The notes under the pieces were generated by a model. It was given only the letters and a program-made list of their open reading frames with translations, searched no databases and was not told the DNA's origin. A DNA stretch of 64,000 nucleotides, from positions 1-64,000 of the forward strand of contig NZ_KB902204.1 in NCBI RefSeq assembly GCF_000379425.1. Direction: 5' to 3'. Position 1 is the first letter of the stretch. Every line of letters begins with the position of its first letter. Made by a program: the position numbers and the translations under genes. Shown here piece after piece: positions 16,830-27,083 of the stretch. Source of the DNA: Corynebacterium lubricantis DSM 45231 (GTDB taxonomy: Bacteria; Actinomycetota; Actinomycetes; Mycobacteriales; Mycobacteriaceae).

Positions 16830-19800
16830 TTAATTGTCTAGATTATCTCCAGATTCGCTCGAAGACTCAGTCTCCGACGCCGGCGCGCTTCCCGCAGGAC
16901 TCATGCGTTGCGAAATAACTCGGGTCACACCGTCGCCGCGCATCGTGACACCGTAGAGCACGTTCGCCACATCCATCGTTGGCTTCTGGTGCGTGATCAC
17001 AATCAGCTGCGAGTCCTTGCGCAATTCCTCGAACAGGGCGATCAAACGGCGCAGGTTCACATCGTCAAGAGCCGCCTCAACCTCGTCCATGACATAGAAC
17101 GGCGAGGGGCGCGCACGGAAGATGGCCACCAGCAAGGCCAGGGCCGTCAGCGACTTCTCTCCGCCTGAGAGCAAGGACAAGCGCTTGACCTTCTTGCCCG
17201 GTGGTCGCGCCTCAATCTCGATACCGGTGGTTAACATGTCGTCGGGATCCGTCAGCAGCAAGCGCGCCTCGCCGCCGGGAAAGAGCGTATTGAAGACCTT
17301 CGGGAACTCCGCCTCCACATCCTGCCAAGCGTCGGTAAATAGTTGGAGGATCTGCGCGTCGACCTCGGTAATCACCCCGGTCAAGTCCTTGCGCGCCTGC
17401 ACCACGTCGTCGAGCTGCGTCGATAGGAAGCTATAGCGCTCCTCCAGCGCCTTGAATTCTTCCAGCGCCAAGGGGTTGACCTTGCCCAGCGAGGCCAGAT
17501 CCTTCTCGGCCTGCTTCAGTCGTTTCGACTCCGCATCCTGGTCGAAATCCTCTCCCGGCGTGTAGTCCTCCAGAAGGTCGCTGATCGCGATGCCGAGTTG
17601 TTCCGAAATCTTCGCCTCGGCCTCGTCGATACGCACCTGTGCCTGCGAGCGCGCGATATCGGAGGCATGCGCGTTATCGGTCAGGCGATTCAATTGCTGT
17701 CGCGCAGCGCTGACGCGATCCTTCGCCTGTGAGGCCTTGACCTGCAAAGACTTCGCTTTCCCGGCCAACTCGTCGCGCGATGCGGTGGCGCGGGCCAGGG
17801 CGTCGTCGATACGCGCGACAAGGTCTCGTGCGTGCTTGGCCACGGTGTGTGTGAGCTCGATTTTCGCTTTACGACGAGCCACTGCCGCCTCATGGCGGGC
17901 CTTAGCGTGGCGCTCATTCTCGGCCTGGCGACGCAGCGCATCGCCCTTGCCGGCGACCTGCTCCGCGTTGTGGGTCGCAGTGCGCGACTGCAGCGTCGCC
18001 TCCATTTCCATGGACTTGACCTGCGCCAAAGCAGCCGATGCCTCGTCGCGCTCTGCGGTAGACGGGTCGGTGTGGTCCTCGGTGTCGTCGATACGCGAGA
18101 GACGATCGCGGGTTTCTGCGAGCTCGTCGCGACGCCGATTCAACCTCGCCTCGGCATCCGTGGCGCGTTCCGCGGCGCGCTCATGTTCGGTCTTGTTGGC
18201 CTCGTATTGTTTGCGCAGGCGCTGGTAGTCGCGCGCCCACGCCTCGGCATTGGTGTCGTGCTCGTTGAGCGCTGCCTTCGCTGCTGCCGCGGACACGCGA
18301 GCGTCCTCGGCGGCGAGCTTTGCGCCCTCAAGCGTGCCGGAAAGCTCCTCGAGCTGCTGGCTCGCCTGGGCAAGCTCAATGCGAGCCGCATCAATCTGGG
18401 CGGTGACCTCGACGGTCGTGGTCTGCCCGCGCCCGACCGAGACCCAGCCCTCGCCGACGATGATTCCCTCACGTGTCACAGCACGCAGCCGCGGATCCTC
18501 GGTGACCGCGGCGCGGGCAGCGGCGAGATCGTCGGCGAGAACGACGTCGACAAGCAGGCGCGCCACCGGTCCAGCGATGGCAGGATCGAGGTGTACGTGA
18601 TCGAGCAACCAGGACGTGCCTGCGGGGATGGTGCCTTCCAAGCGCCAATCGCGTCCCTGGCCTGCGGCTTCGACGACCACGGTGCGCGAGGCATCAGCCA
18701 GGCGCTCTACCAATTCCGATGTCAGCTCGCCGGTCAGCGCTTCAGCGTGCTCGCCCAGCGCCGCGGCGAGAGCCTGCTCCATGCCTTGATCAGCGCGGAT
18801 CAACCGGCCCATCGGAGAAAACTGATCACCCAAAATCTCGGCCGCGGGAACCGTCGGAGCGGACTCCTCCAGCGTGGAGATCCGCGATTCCAGCGAATAC
18901 ACGGCCCGTTCGCGCTCACGCTGGGCATCACGGAGCTGATCGAGGCGCTTCTCGGCAGCCGAGGACTCTGCGGCCGCACGCACGTAGGCCTCATCCAGCG
19001 GATCGCGCACCGAATAGAGCTCCTCTAGGCGCTGCGATACCTCTTGTGCTTCTTTATCGGCACTGTTGGTGCGCGCGCGAGTTTCCTCCAACGTTTCGCT
19101 CAGCCGCGCGATCTCGTCTTCCGCCGCCTGGACCGCCTTGGCTTGGGAATCCTCCTGCGCCAGCAGTCGGACAACGCCTTCACGCCGATCGGCAATCGCA
19201 CGGACCTGCGCCAAGTGCTCCGCATCCGCGGCATCGGCGGCCACCTGGCGCTGAGAGACTTCCTCGCGAATCGACTCCAGCCGTTCCGCCGCTTCTTCCG
19301 CCACCATCAACGCCTCGGCGTATTGCTCGTCGGCAATCTCGGCGCGCGCAAGTAACTCGTCCGGATCCTGGCCCGCATAGGCGATCTCCGAGCCACCGTG
19401 CGAGGCGCGTTCCTGCGCAATACGCACCGTCGCGTTAGTGCGCTCCGCCAAGGTCGACAGCGTGAACCACTGCTGCTGGGCCTGCTCCGCCTGCGGGGTA
19501 ACAATGGCCTGGGCAGACTCGATTTCCATCTGCTCGGCCGTGGCTTCCTCGAGCGTCTCGGTGACGGCCTCTACTTGTTCGGCGAGCAGCTCGGCGTTAC
19601 GGGTGGCGTCGTTAAGCTTCTCTCTCAGGGTGACCACCTGGTTGCCGGCGAGTTTCAGCCGGGCGTCGCGCAGCGTGGACTGCACCGTCGCGGCGCGCTT
19701 TGCCGCCTCCGCCTGACGCGCCAACGGCTTGAGCTGCTTGCCCAGCTCCTCCGTGAGGTCCTCGAGGCGATTGAGATTCGCCTGCATCCCGGTGAGCTTG

Positions 19801-20336
19801 CGCTGCGCCTTCTCCTTGCGCCTGCGATGCTTGAGCACACCCGCGGCTTCCTCAATATAGGCGCGGCGTTCCTCGGGGCGCGAATCCAGAATCTCGGAGA
19901 GTTTGCCCTGCCCGACAATGACGTGCATTTCGCGGCCAATACCGGAATCGGAGAGCAGCTCCTGAATATCCATCAGGCGGGCCTTCGACCCGTTGATTTC
20001 GTACTCGCTGGCTCCGTCGCGGAACATGCGACGCGTAATGGCCACTTCCGTAAAGTCGATCGGCAGGTGACCGTCGGAATTATCGAAGGTCAGCGTCACT
20101 TCCGCGCGACCGAGCGGCTTCTTATCCCCTGCGCCGGCGAAGATAACATCCTGCATCTTGCCGCCGCGCAGGGCCTTGGCGCCTTGCTCGCCCATCACCC
20201 AGGCAAGCGCATCCACCACGTTTGATTTTCCCGAACCATTCGGGCCGACCACGGCACAAATGCCGGGCTCAAATTTCATCGTCGTCGCGGACGCGAAGGA
20301 CTTAAAGCCTTTGAGCGTCAACGATTTCAGGTGCAC
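16830..20336 (-). CDS. smc: Chromosome partition protein SMC
   Basis: ATPase of the bacterial condensin that organises and separates sister chromosomes. It is 1168 residues, standard size. The N-terminal head has GPNGSGKSNVVDALAWVMG at about 32-50. Coiled coil follows at about 170-490 and 660-990. The hinge lies at about 495-650 (GRLIRADQGMEQALAAALGEH, VLADDLAAA). The C-terminal head has the signature LSGGEKSLTALALL at about 1067 and Walker B YVMDEVEAALDD at about 1092. Both heads are intact. The cluster continues into acyP 16 bases upstream and ftsY downstream, the order typical of Corynebacterium and Mycobacterium. Confidence 0.98.
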   Translation of the reverse strand: MHLKSLTLKGFKSFASATTMKFEPGICAVVGPNGSGKSNVVDALAWVMGEQGAKALRGGKMQDVIFAGAGDKKPLGRAEVTLTFDNSDGHLPIDFTEVAITRRMFRDGASEYEINGSKARLMDIQELLSDSGIGREMHVIVGQGKLSEILDSRPEERRAYIEEAAGVLKHRRRKEKAQRKLTGMQANLNRLEDLTEELGKQLKPLARQAEAAKRAATVQSTLRDARLKLAGNQVVTLREKLNDATRNAELLAEQVEAVTETLEEATAEQMEIESAQAIVTPQAEQAQQQWFTLSTLAERTNATVRIAQERASHGGSEIAYAGQDPDELLARAEIADEQYAEALMVAEEAAERLESIREEVSQRQVAADAADAEHLAQVRAIADRREGVVRLLAQEDSQAKAVQAAEDEIARLSETLEETRARTNSADKEAQEVSQRLEELYSVRDPLDEAYVRAAAESSAAEKRLDQLRDAQRERERAVYSLESRISTLEESAPTVPAAEILGDQFSPMGRLIRADQGMEQALAAALGEHAEALTGELTSELVERLADASRTVVVEAAGQGRDWRLEGTIPAGTSWLLDHVHLDPAIAGPVARLLVDVVLADDLAAARAAVTEDPRLRAVTREGIIVGEGWVSVGRGQTTTVEVTAQIDAARIELAQASQQLEELSGTLEGAKLAAEDARVSAAAAKAALNEHDTNAEAWARDYQRLRKQYEANKTEHERAAERATDAEARLNRRRDELAETRDRLSRIDDTEDHTDPSTAERDEASAALAQVKSMEMEATLQSRTATHNAEQVAGKGDALRRQAENERHAKARHEAAVARRKAKIELTHTVAKHARDLVARIDDALARATASRDELAGKAKSLQVKASQAKDRVSAARQQLNRLTDNAHASDIARSQAQVRIDEAEAKISEQLGIAISDLLEDYTPGEDFDQDAESKRLKQAEKDLASLGKVNPLALEEFKALEERYSFLSTQLDDVVQARKDLTGVITEVDAQILQLFTDAWQDVEAEFPKVFNTLFPGGEARLLLTDPDDMLTTGIEIEARPPGKKVKRLSLLSGGEKSLTALALLVAIFRARPSPFYVMDEVEAALDDVNLRRLIALFEELRKDSQLIVITHQKPTMDVANVLYGVTMRGDGVTRVISQRMSPAGSAPASETESSSESGDNLDN

Positions 20337-20352
20337 CGCTGCATCCTAACAT

Positions 20353-20637
20353 CTAGCGAGTTTCAAACCCGGCTTCTCCACGCGGGTCCGAGTACAGCGT
20401 GACAACGGTATCCACGCGTCCGGGTCGGCCGGATGTTGACGGTTGTTCTTCCAAAAGCTCAAGAAGCTTTGCGACGAGCCCCTCGTCCCCCTCAGCAACC
20501 ACTTCCACGCGGCCATCGCTCAAGTTGGACGCGTGTCCGCTCAAGCCCAGAGCGAGGGCCTGCGAGCGGGTCCACCAGCGAAAGCCCACGCCTTGGACGC
20601 GACCGTGGACAAAAGCAGTCAACCGGGTACTTGTCAT
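20353..20637 (-). CDS. acyP: Acylphosphatase
   Basis: Small enzyme of 94 residues that hydrolyses acyl phosphates. The active-site loop GRVQGVGFRWWTRSQA (about 12-27) carries the conserved Arg. GHASNLSDGRVEVVAEG (about 34-50) carries the conserved Asn. The ferredoxin-like fold length is right. It lies between smc and mutM, as in other corynebacteria, and probably belongs to the same transcript. Its physiological substrate is unclear across the family. Confidence 0.93.
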   Translation of the reverse strand: MTSTRLTAFVHGRVQGVGFRWWTRSQALALGLSGHASNLSDGRVEVVAEGDEGLVAKLLELLEEQPSTSGRPGRVDTVVTLYSDPRGEAGFETR

Positions 20638-20648
20638 AGGACCTTATT

Positions 20649-20831
20649 TTAGTAGTAACTAAACGGGTTTGGCTGCTGTGTATACGAAGGGGTTTTGTAC
20701 GGCGCCATGTCCTCGCGGGCGGGTACGAAAATGCGGACAACTTTTTCGATACCCACGTCGAGGACGTAGAGAACCGCAATGACCCCGGCAATGCCGAGTG
20801 CGAGAAGAATGATGGTTGTGAGAGTGCCCAT
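20649..20831 (-). CDS. Small single-span membrane protein
   Basis: I do not recognise a family. With the start at the ATG at 20831 it is a 60-residue protein. One hydrophobic helix covers about residues 5-26 (IILLALGIAGVIAVLYVLDV), followed by a basic/aromatic tail ending PNPFSYY. Other in-frame starts are at 20840 and 20867. It lies between acyP (11 bases downstream) and mutM, all on the minus strand, so it may be read in the same transcript. The good reading frame, clear helix and conserved position make it plausible, but there is no functional clue. Confidence 0.6.
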   Translation of the reverse strand: MGTLTTIILLALGIAGVIAVLYVLDVGIEKVVRIFVPAREDMAPYKTPSYTQQPNPFSYY

Positions 20832-20897
20832 GGCTCGCATACTAACCCTAGGGGGTATGGTGCACAATCCCCTGCACGCTGCTGGTTATAACAAGCA

Positions 20898-21719
20898 CTA
20901 CACTTGGCAGGTCGGACAGAAATAACTCGAGCGCCCGTTGACCTTGGTGCGCGCAATCAGGCTTCCGCACCTAGCGCACGGTTTGTCCTCGCGGCCATAG
21001 GCATTGAGCGACCGCGCGAAATAACCGCTAGCACCGTTGACATTCACGTATAGCGAGTCGAAGCTGGTGCCGCCTTGTTCTAAGGCGCGCGCCATGACAT
21101 CGCGGGATTCTTCGAGCAACTTCACGCCGTCTTTTTGGCGCAGTGTTTTGGCCTTCCTGGTGGGCTTGATTTCCGCTGCCCACATCGCTTCATCGGCGTA
21201 GATTGATCCGATGCCGGAGACTAGGCCCTGATCCAGCAGAACGGTCTTCACCGCAGAGTTCTTCTTCCTCATCGCGCGCGAGACGTCAACGGGGGCAAAC
21301 ACATCTTCAAAAGGATCCGGTGCAATATGAGCCATCGTGGCAGGAATGCCCGCCTCATCAAGCGCGGTGTAATGCCAGTACCCAAAGGTGCGCTGGTCCA
21401 CGAAGGCCAGCTCCACATCGCCCATATCGGCGCGTATCCGCAGGTGCGAGCTGGTGACTTCACCGTGCGGTCCGACTAGCATTTGGCCACTCATGCGCAG
21501 GTGAATCACCAGTGCATAGCCGTCCGAGAGTTCAAACCAGAGGTACTTCCCGCGACGTCGCACTGCCTCGATGGTCAAACCGGGCAGGATGGACTCAAGG
21601 TCAACATCGTTGCCGCGCGCGGCCCGCGGGTGCAGCACCTCCACGGAGCGAAACGTTGCACCGCAGACGTGTTCGTCGAGCCCGCGACGAACAACCTCAA
21701 CCTCTGGAAGCTCCGGCAC
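20898..21719 (-). CDS. mutM: Formamidopyrimidine-DNA glycosylase
   Basis: Base-excision repair enzyme that removes 8-oxoguanine and formamidopyrimidines and cuts the DNA strand. It is 273 residues. The N-terminal catalytic PELPEVEVVRRGL is intact (Pro2 after Met removal, Glu3). The conserved beta-hairpin Lys lies in RRRGKYLWF at about 55-63. The C-terminal zinc finger is complete: CARCGSLIARTKVNGRSSYFCPTC has a C-x2-C-x16-C-x2-C spacing. It starts next to the rnc stop codon, consistent with translational coupling in an rnc-mutM unit. Confidence 0.96.
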   Translation of the reverse strand: MPELPEVEVVRRGLDEHVCGATFRSVEVLHPRAARGNDVDLESILPGLTIEAVRRRGKYLWFELSDGYALVIHLRMSGQMLVGPHGEVTSSHLRIRADMGDVELAFVDQRTFGYWHYTALDEAGIPATMAHIAPDPFEDVFAPVDVSRAMRKKNSAVKTVLLDQGLVSGIGSIYADEAMWAAEIKPTRKAKTLRQKDGVKLLEESRDVMARALEQGGTSFDSLYVNVNGASGYFARSLNAYGREDKPCARCGSLIARTKVNGRSSYFCPTCQV

Positions 21720-22484
21720 CTAGGCCGTCCCCGCCACGGACTCGGGGTGATCGTGCAACATCTTCACGGCCTCCCGGGCAGCTTCCTGCTCTGCGACCTT
21801 CTTGTTCGGGCCGGTCCCCGTGCCGCGCGAAACTCCGCCGACCAGCACGTTAGCGGTATACAGCAGCGAGTGTTCGGGGCCTTCCGAGGTCGCCTCATAC
21901 ACCGCGGTCGGTGCCTTCAACTCGGCGAGGCGCTCCTGCAATACAGTCTTCCAGTCCTGGTGGCGGCCGGTGGCCGTGGCGGTGCGCAGCTTCTCGTCGA
22001 AAAGCCTCAAGATGACATCGCGCGCGGGCTCGAAGCCATGCTGGCGATACAGAGCGCCGAAGATGGCCTCGGTGGTATCGGCCAGGATGGAATCCTTATT
22101 CCGCCCTTCGGTGACCAGCTCACCGCGGCCGAGCAGGATGTGATCGCCGAGGTTGATCTCTCGGGCGATATCGGAGAGGCCATAACGCGACACGATGGAG
22201 GCGCGCATCTTCGAAATATCGGATTCCGGCCGCGACGGGTAGAGCTCGTAGAGCTTGTTCGCCACGGTAAGGCCGAGAACCGCATCGCCGAGGAACTCCA
22301 GGCGTTCGTTATTCGGCAGGTGACCGTGCTCGTTGGCGAAACTGCGGTGCGTCAACGCGAGGCGCAGGTAGTCGTCGTCAAGCGTGATGCCCAAGGACTC
22401 CAACAGCGGGGTGTGGTCGACTGCGGAAAAGGCCTGTTCCCAGGCCGCCTCGCCGGTGATCTTGATCTTCTTGGATCGACTCAC
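21720..22484 (-). CDS. rnc: Ribonuclease III
   Basis: Double-strand-specific endonuclease for rRNA and mRNA processing. It is 254 residues. The catalytic signature NNERLEFLGDAVLGLTVA (about 57-74) and the second acidic cluster DTTEAIFGALY (about 130) are present. The dsRNA-binding domain lies at about 172-245 (DWKTVLQERLAE, KKVAEQEAAREAVK). I chose the GTG at 22484: its first bases overlap the stop of the upstream DUF177 gene as GTGA, and GGAG lies eight bases before it. A longer in-frame start at 22508 would lie inside the upstream gene. Confidence 0.95.
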   Translation of the reverse strand: MSRSKKIKITGEAAWEQAFSAVDHTPLLESLGITLDDDYLRLALTHRSFANEHGHLPNNERLEFLGDAVLGLTVANKLYELYPSRPESDISKMRASIVSRYGLSDIAREINLGDHILLGRGELVTEGRNKDSILADTTEAIFGALYRQHGFEPARDVILRLFDEKLRTATATGRHQDWKTVLQERLAELKAPTAVYEATSEGPEHSLLYTANVLVGGVSRGTGTGPNKKVAEQEAAREAVKMLHDHPESVAGTA

Positions 22485-23020
22485 AGGAATTTCTCCAGGC
22501 CGGACCAACGCGGATCGGTGCGCTCTTCCTCACCCGAGACGCCATCGGGTTCAGGCACATCCGTCTCGTCGTTCTTGCACGCAGGAAGGCAGGTGGGGTT
22601 GAACGGCAGGCTGAGGCCTGCTTCGTCGGTAAACGACTGCTCGAGGTCCACCTTGTCATCGCGACTGACATGCAGAATCTCGTCACCGGAGCCCTTATCT
22701 TCGTCGTCTTCCGGGTCACCGGTGATGAAGTCATCATCGGAGGAAAAGACCTGGCTGATGGTGATCGACTCCGTCGGGTGCAGCGGAGCCAAACACCGCA
22801 CGCACTCGCCGTCTAACACGGCGGTCGCGGTGGCATCGACGAGCACACCCGAGCCCAGTGGAGTGATGGTCGCCTCGACGGTGACCTCCCCGCCTTCGGG
22901 GATAGCAATCATTTCGGGCCCGATCCGAGACGGGGAAGGTCCGGTCTGAGAGCGGACTTGCGGCATTCCATCGCCGCGCATTACGTCGCCGACGTAGAAA
23001 ACAAAAGGATTAGTAGCCAT
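22481..23020 (-). CDS. YceD-family (DUF177) protein
   Basis: A 179-residue member of the YceD/DUF177 family, often encoded beside rpmF and implicated in 23S rRNA accumulation; here it precedes rnc and mutM, as in mycobacteria. The family core is around GECVRCLAPLHP (about 71-82) with LEQSFTDEAGLSLPFNPTCLPACKND near 126-151. Cysteine pairs at CVRC and CLPAC could bind metal. An acidic stretch (DDDFITGDPEDDEDKGSGDE) separates them. It overlaps the rnc start by four bases, so translation is coupled. It probably works in ribosome biogenesis, which fits its RNase III partner. Confidence 0.85.
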   Translation of the reverse strand: MATNPFVFYVGDVMRGDGMPQVRSQTGPSPSRIGPEMIAIPEGGEVTVEATITPLGSGVLVDATATAVLDGECVRCLAPLHPTESITISQVFSSDDDFITGDPEDDEDKGSGDEILHVSRDDKVDLEQSFTDEAGLSLPFNPTCLPACKNDETDVPEPDGVSGEEERTDPRWSGLEKFL

Positions 23021-23051
23021 AACAAGTCGCTATTCTACCCGGTAGTGCAAC

Positions 23052-23846
23052 TTAGGAGTAGTCGCCGGTTTGGTCCGTCCGTGGGCGACGCGTGCGCTCA
23101 CTGCGATTCGGACGCTCATAGCGGCCCGCAGTGGGTTCCGACTGCTCACGTTGCGTGCCGGACACGCCGGCCCCTCGTCGTAAAGCACCGCGATCGCGGG
23201 TCACCGTGCGCAAAATGCCGGACAGGGATTCCTCGAAGCCACCCAGCTTGGAATCGACGAATTCATCCGCCTCGGTGCGCAGGCGATTCGACTCGGTGTG
23301 CGCGCTCTCGACCAGACGATGCGCCTCCTCGTCCGCACGGCGGACAACCTCAGACTCGCTGACCAGGCGTTCCTGCTCGGCGAGGCCCTCGGCCACCGCA
23401 CGCTCGTAGGAGTCGTTGGCGTCCTGCGTCAGGCGGTCGGCCTCGTCTTGAGCGCGACGAATCGTGGTATCGGACTCCTCGCGAGCACGATCAACCATGA
23501 TATTCGCCTCGTCCTCAGCGTTGGCCACCGTGGTGGTCGCGCGCTGCTGAGCCTCGTGGAGAATGTCATCCGCCTCGGCCTGCGCGGAGGCAACAATATC
23601 GTTCGCTTCCCTCTCCGCCTCAGCGATCAGCGCATCCGCGCGGTCCTGCGCGCCCTGCAGAATCTCGTCTTGTTTGTCCAACACGTCTTGCGCGTGATCG
23701 ACTTCGACGGGAAGCGCGTTTCGCACATCGTCGAGAAGCGCGAGCACGTCATGGCGCGGGACCATACAGTTCGAGGTCATCGGCACGCCATATGCCTGTT
23801 CAACGGTTTGGTTCAATTCATCAAGTGCTTCGAAGACACGGTACAT
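23052..23846 (-). CDS. DivIVA-domain coiled-coil protein, SepIVA-like
   Basis: A 264-residue coiled-coil protein. The start MYRVFEALDELNQTVEQAYGVPM and the following PRHDVLALLDDVRNALP resemble the DivIVA-like membrane-binding head. Residues about 55-200 are continuous heptad-rich helix with many A-E-A-x-R repeats. The C-terminus (about 215-264) is basic and disordered (RRGAGVSG, RYERPNRSERTRR). Its position next to the DUF177-rnc-mutM-smc-ftsY cluster matches mycobacterial SepIVA (Rv2927c), needed for septation and polar growth. It is distinct from Wag31/DivIVA itself. It likely recruits septal or polar wall factors; this is inferred from family and synteny. Confidence 0.8.
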   Translation of the reverse strand: MYRVFEALDELNQTVEQAYGVPMTSNCMVPRHDVLALLDDVRNALPVEVDHAQDVLDKQDEILQGAQDRADALIAEAEREANDIVASAQAEADDILHEAQQRATTTVANAEDEANIMVDRAREESDTTIRRAQDEADRLTQDANDSYERAVAEGLAEQERLVSESEVVRRADEEAHRLVESAHTESNRLRTEADEFVDSKLGGFEESLSGILRTVTRDRGALRRGAGVSGTQREQSEPTAGRYERPNRSERTRRPRTDQTGDYS

Positions 23847-23905
23847 GTTTCACAGGGTACTTGTCCGCGCGATTCAAGGGGAAAAAGGTGGGGGTGTGTC
23901 TTTGT

Positions 23906-23923
23906 GCATTGCTTAACGACGAA
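23906..23923 (-). repeat. Terminator-associated motif TTCGTCGTTAAGC, site 2
   Basis: Immediately behind the gdhA hairpin on the minus strand, reading TTCGTCGTTAAGCAATGC. It shares 14 consecutive bases with site 1 behind glnK. Function unknown. Confidence 0.6.
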
Positions 23924-23961
23924 TCCCCGGTGTCCATCCTTGATCGGATGGGCACCGGGGA
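23924..23961 (-). terminator. Hairpin downstream of gdhA
   Basis: Long stem of 16 pairs: TCCCCGGTG (23924-23932) with CACCGGGGA (23953-23961), continued by TCCATCC with GGATGGG (one G-T pair), loop of six bases. It has no clean U-tract; instead it is followed by the TTCGTCGTTAAGC motif. It lies about 37 bases after the gdhA stop. Confidence 0.75.
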
Positions 23962-23998
23962 GATGCTGTGCTTTATTTCGGGTGCTTAGCCCGGGTGC

Positions 23999-25522
<1,524 letters not shown>

Positions 25523-25536
25523 TTAGAATTAATCGC

Positions 25537-26682
25537 ATGACAAGCTCTCAGAATTTTCCTGACACCGATGATGTAACCGTGGTCATCGCCCCTGACTCAT
25601 TTAAGGGCACCGCCACCGCCGAGCAAGCCGCGAGGTGGCTCGGCGAAGGGGTGCGCAGCATCATCGCGAATGCAAACATCCTCATCGCCCCGATGGCTGA
25701 CGGCGGGGAGGGCACCAGTGAAATTTTCGAGGGCGAGCGCATCACCCTGCCCACCACCGACGCGGCAGGGCGGTTGACGGAAGCTACTTATACTTTCAAC
25801 CGAGCCTCGGCGACTGCATATATCGACGTCGCCGCAGCTTCTGGGCTTCCGGCGGTCGCCGATTCCCCGTGCGCCGCCACCGGCGATACCTACGGCACCG
25901 GCGTTCTCATTGCCGATGCTGAAACGCGCGGCGCGAAGCGCATCGTGTTGGGCTTGGGCGGTTCCGCAACCGTCGATGGTGGCACCGGCATCCTTGCAGC
26001 ACTCGGAGTGACGGGCCTGAATAAGGAGGGCTACACCCTGCGCCACGGCGGCGCCGCACTTGTCGATTTGCACGATTTCGATACCGCCAAGGTCAACATT
26101 CCAGCAGGAGCCGTGGAATGGTTCCTGCTTACCGATGTCAACGCACCTGCGACAGGGCCAACTGGTGCAGCACGCGTTTTTGGCCCGCAAAAAGGGGCCA
26201 TCCCGGAAGAGGTAGAGGTTTTAGACGCGGCGATCGCCCGGCTCTGCGAAGTCACCGGTGTCGATCCCACCACGCCTGGTTACGGTGCTGCAGGAGCGAT
26301 CCCCGTGGGGATAACCTGGTTGTCCACGCTGCTGCACGGCACGTCTGACAACGTCCACGTTGTCAGCGGCGCGCGCGTCGTTGCAGATTCGCTCGGGTTG
26401 CCGGAACAAATTGCTAGCGCATCGCTGGTCATCACTGGAGAAGGTAAGTACGACAGTCAGACCGCAGCCGGAAAGGTGGTCTCCGTCGTACAAGAATTGG
26501 CAGAAACGTCTGATGCTGTGGTGGCCGTGGCCGCAGGCGTGCTTGACACGGAGGTTCCTGAAGGCGTGATCGGTGTGGAGCTTGCCCCTGTCTCCGAGGT
26601 CGGCAGCGTTGAGGAACAGCTGCGCCGTGCAGGGGCAGAGATCGCGGTGAACTACCTCAATATCTCCACTGTCCAAGGGTAA
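25537..26682 (+). CDS. glxK: Glycerate kinase (GlxK/GarK type)
   Basis: Phosphorylates D-glycerate to 2- or 3-phosphoglycerate, feeding lower glycolysis. It is 381 residues. Family motifs are VIAPDSFKGTATAEQAARW (about 14-32), PMADGGEGT (about 53), GTGVLIADA (about 117) and LGLGGSATVDGGTGIL (about 138-153). The C-terminal SLVITGEGKYDSQTAAGK is at about 296-313. The ATG at 25537 is at most 14 bases after a TTAGAAT -10-like element, so the message may be leaderless. Its 3' end overlaps the convergent 133-residue gene by 31 bases. No glyoxylate carboligase neighbours are present. Confidence 0.93.
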   Translation: MTSSQNFPDTDDVTVVIAPDSFKGTATAEQAARWLGEGVRSIIANANILIAPMADGGEGTSEIFEGERITLPTTDAAGRLTEATYTFNRASATAYIDVAAASGLPAVADSPCAATGDTYGTGVLIADAETRGAKRIVLGLGGSATVDGGTGILAALGVTGLNKEGYTLRHGGAALVDLHDFDTAKVNIPAGAVEWFLLTDVNAPATGPTGAARVFGPQKGAIPEEVEVLDAAIARLCEVTGVDPTTPGYGAAGAIPVGITWLSTLLHGTSDNVHVVSGARVVADSLGLPEQIASASLVITGEGKYDSQTAAGKVVSVVQELAETSDAVVAVAAGVLDTEVPEGVIGVELAPVSEVGSVEEQLRRAGAEIAVNYLNISTVQG

Positions 26683-27053
26683 ATCGACGGCTCCTCGAAG
26701 TCTGTCTCACGCTCGAGTGCGACTGGGTCTTGGGGCAGGTCCGCCTTCGGGGTCAAGATCCGTGACAACCCCATGGCCAACTGGTTGTAGGAACGCACAT
26801 CGTCGGCAGTGACAATGATGCGGTGCATGCTGGCCTCGTCCGGGTCCTCTCCCCGATCCTTTTCATACACTTCACGCAGTTGGTCAACGGTAAACGAGTC
26901 GTACTCTTGCCCTGGCGTGTGGTCTACCTGCGGGTTCGACAGCATGCCGCGCTTTTCTAAGATTTCCATCGCGCGCGAAAACGCGGCGACAAGATCAGTG
27001 GCGGCAGAGGCTGGAGAATTCGGAATTAAGACATCGAATTGAATGGACGGCAT
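26652..27053 (-). CDS. Conserved hypothetical protein (133 aa)
   Basis: I do not recognise a domain. The protein is soluble, with no signal or membrane segment, and acidic overall. It begins MPSIQFDVLIPNSPASAATDLVAAFSRAMEIL and has a mixed helix/strand look, with SMHRIIVTADDVRSYNQLAMGLSRIL in the middle. The ATG at 27053 lies 31 bases from the divergent HIT-like gene, so they share a promoter region. The last 31 bases overlap the end of the glycerate kinase gene in the opposite direction. Reading-frame quality and codon use look genuine. Confidence 0.7.
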   Translation of the reverse strand: MPSIQFDVLIPNSPASAATDLVAAFSRAMEILEKRGMLSNPQVDHTPGQEYDSFTVDQLREVYEKDRGEDPDEASMHRIIVTADDVRSYNQLAMGLSRILTPKADLPQDPVALERETDFEEPSIYPWTVEILR

Positions 27054-27083
27054 GAAACAAGACTAGCCAATAATGTAGGGAAC

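Noticed and set aside
17832..19028. Plus-strand frame (398 codons) inside smc
   Set aside because: It lies within an intact SMC coiled coil and hinge; no independent gene features.
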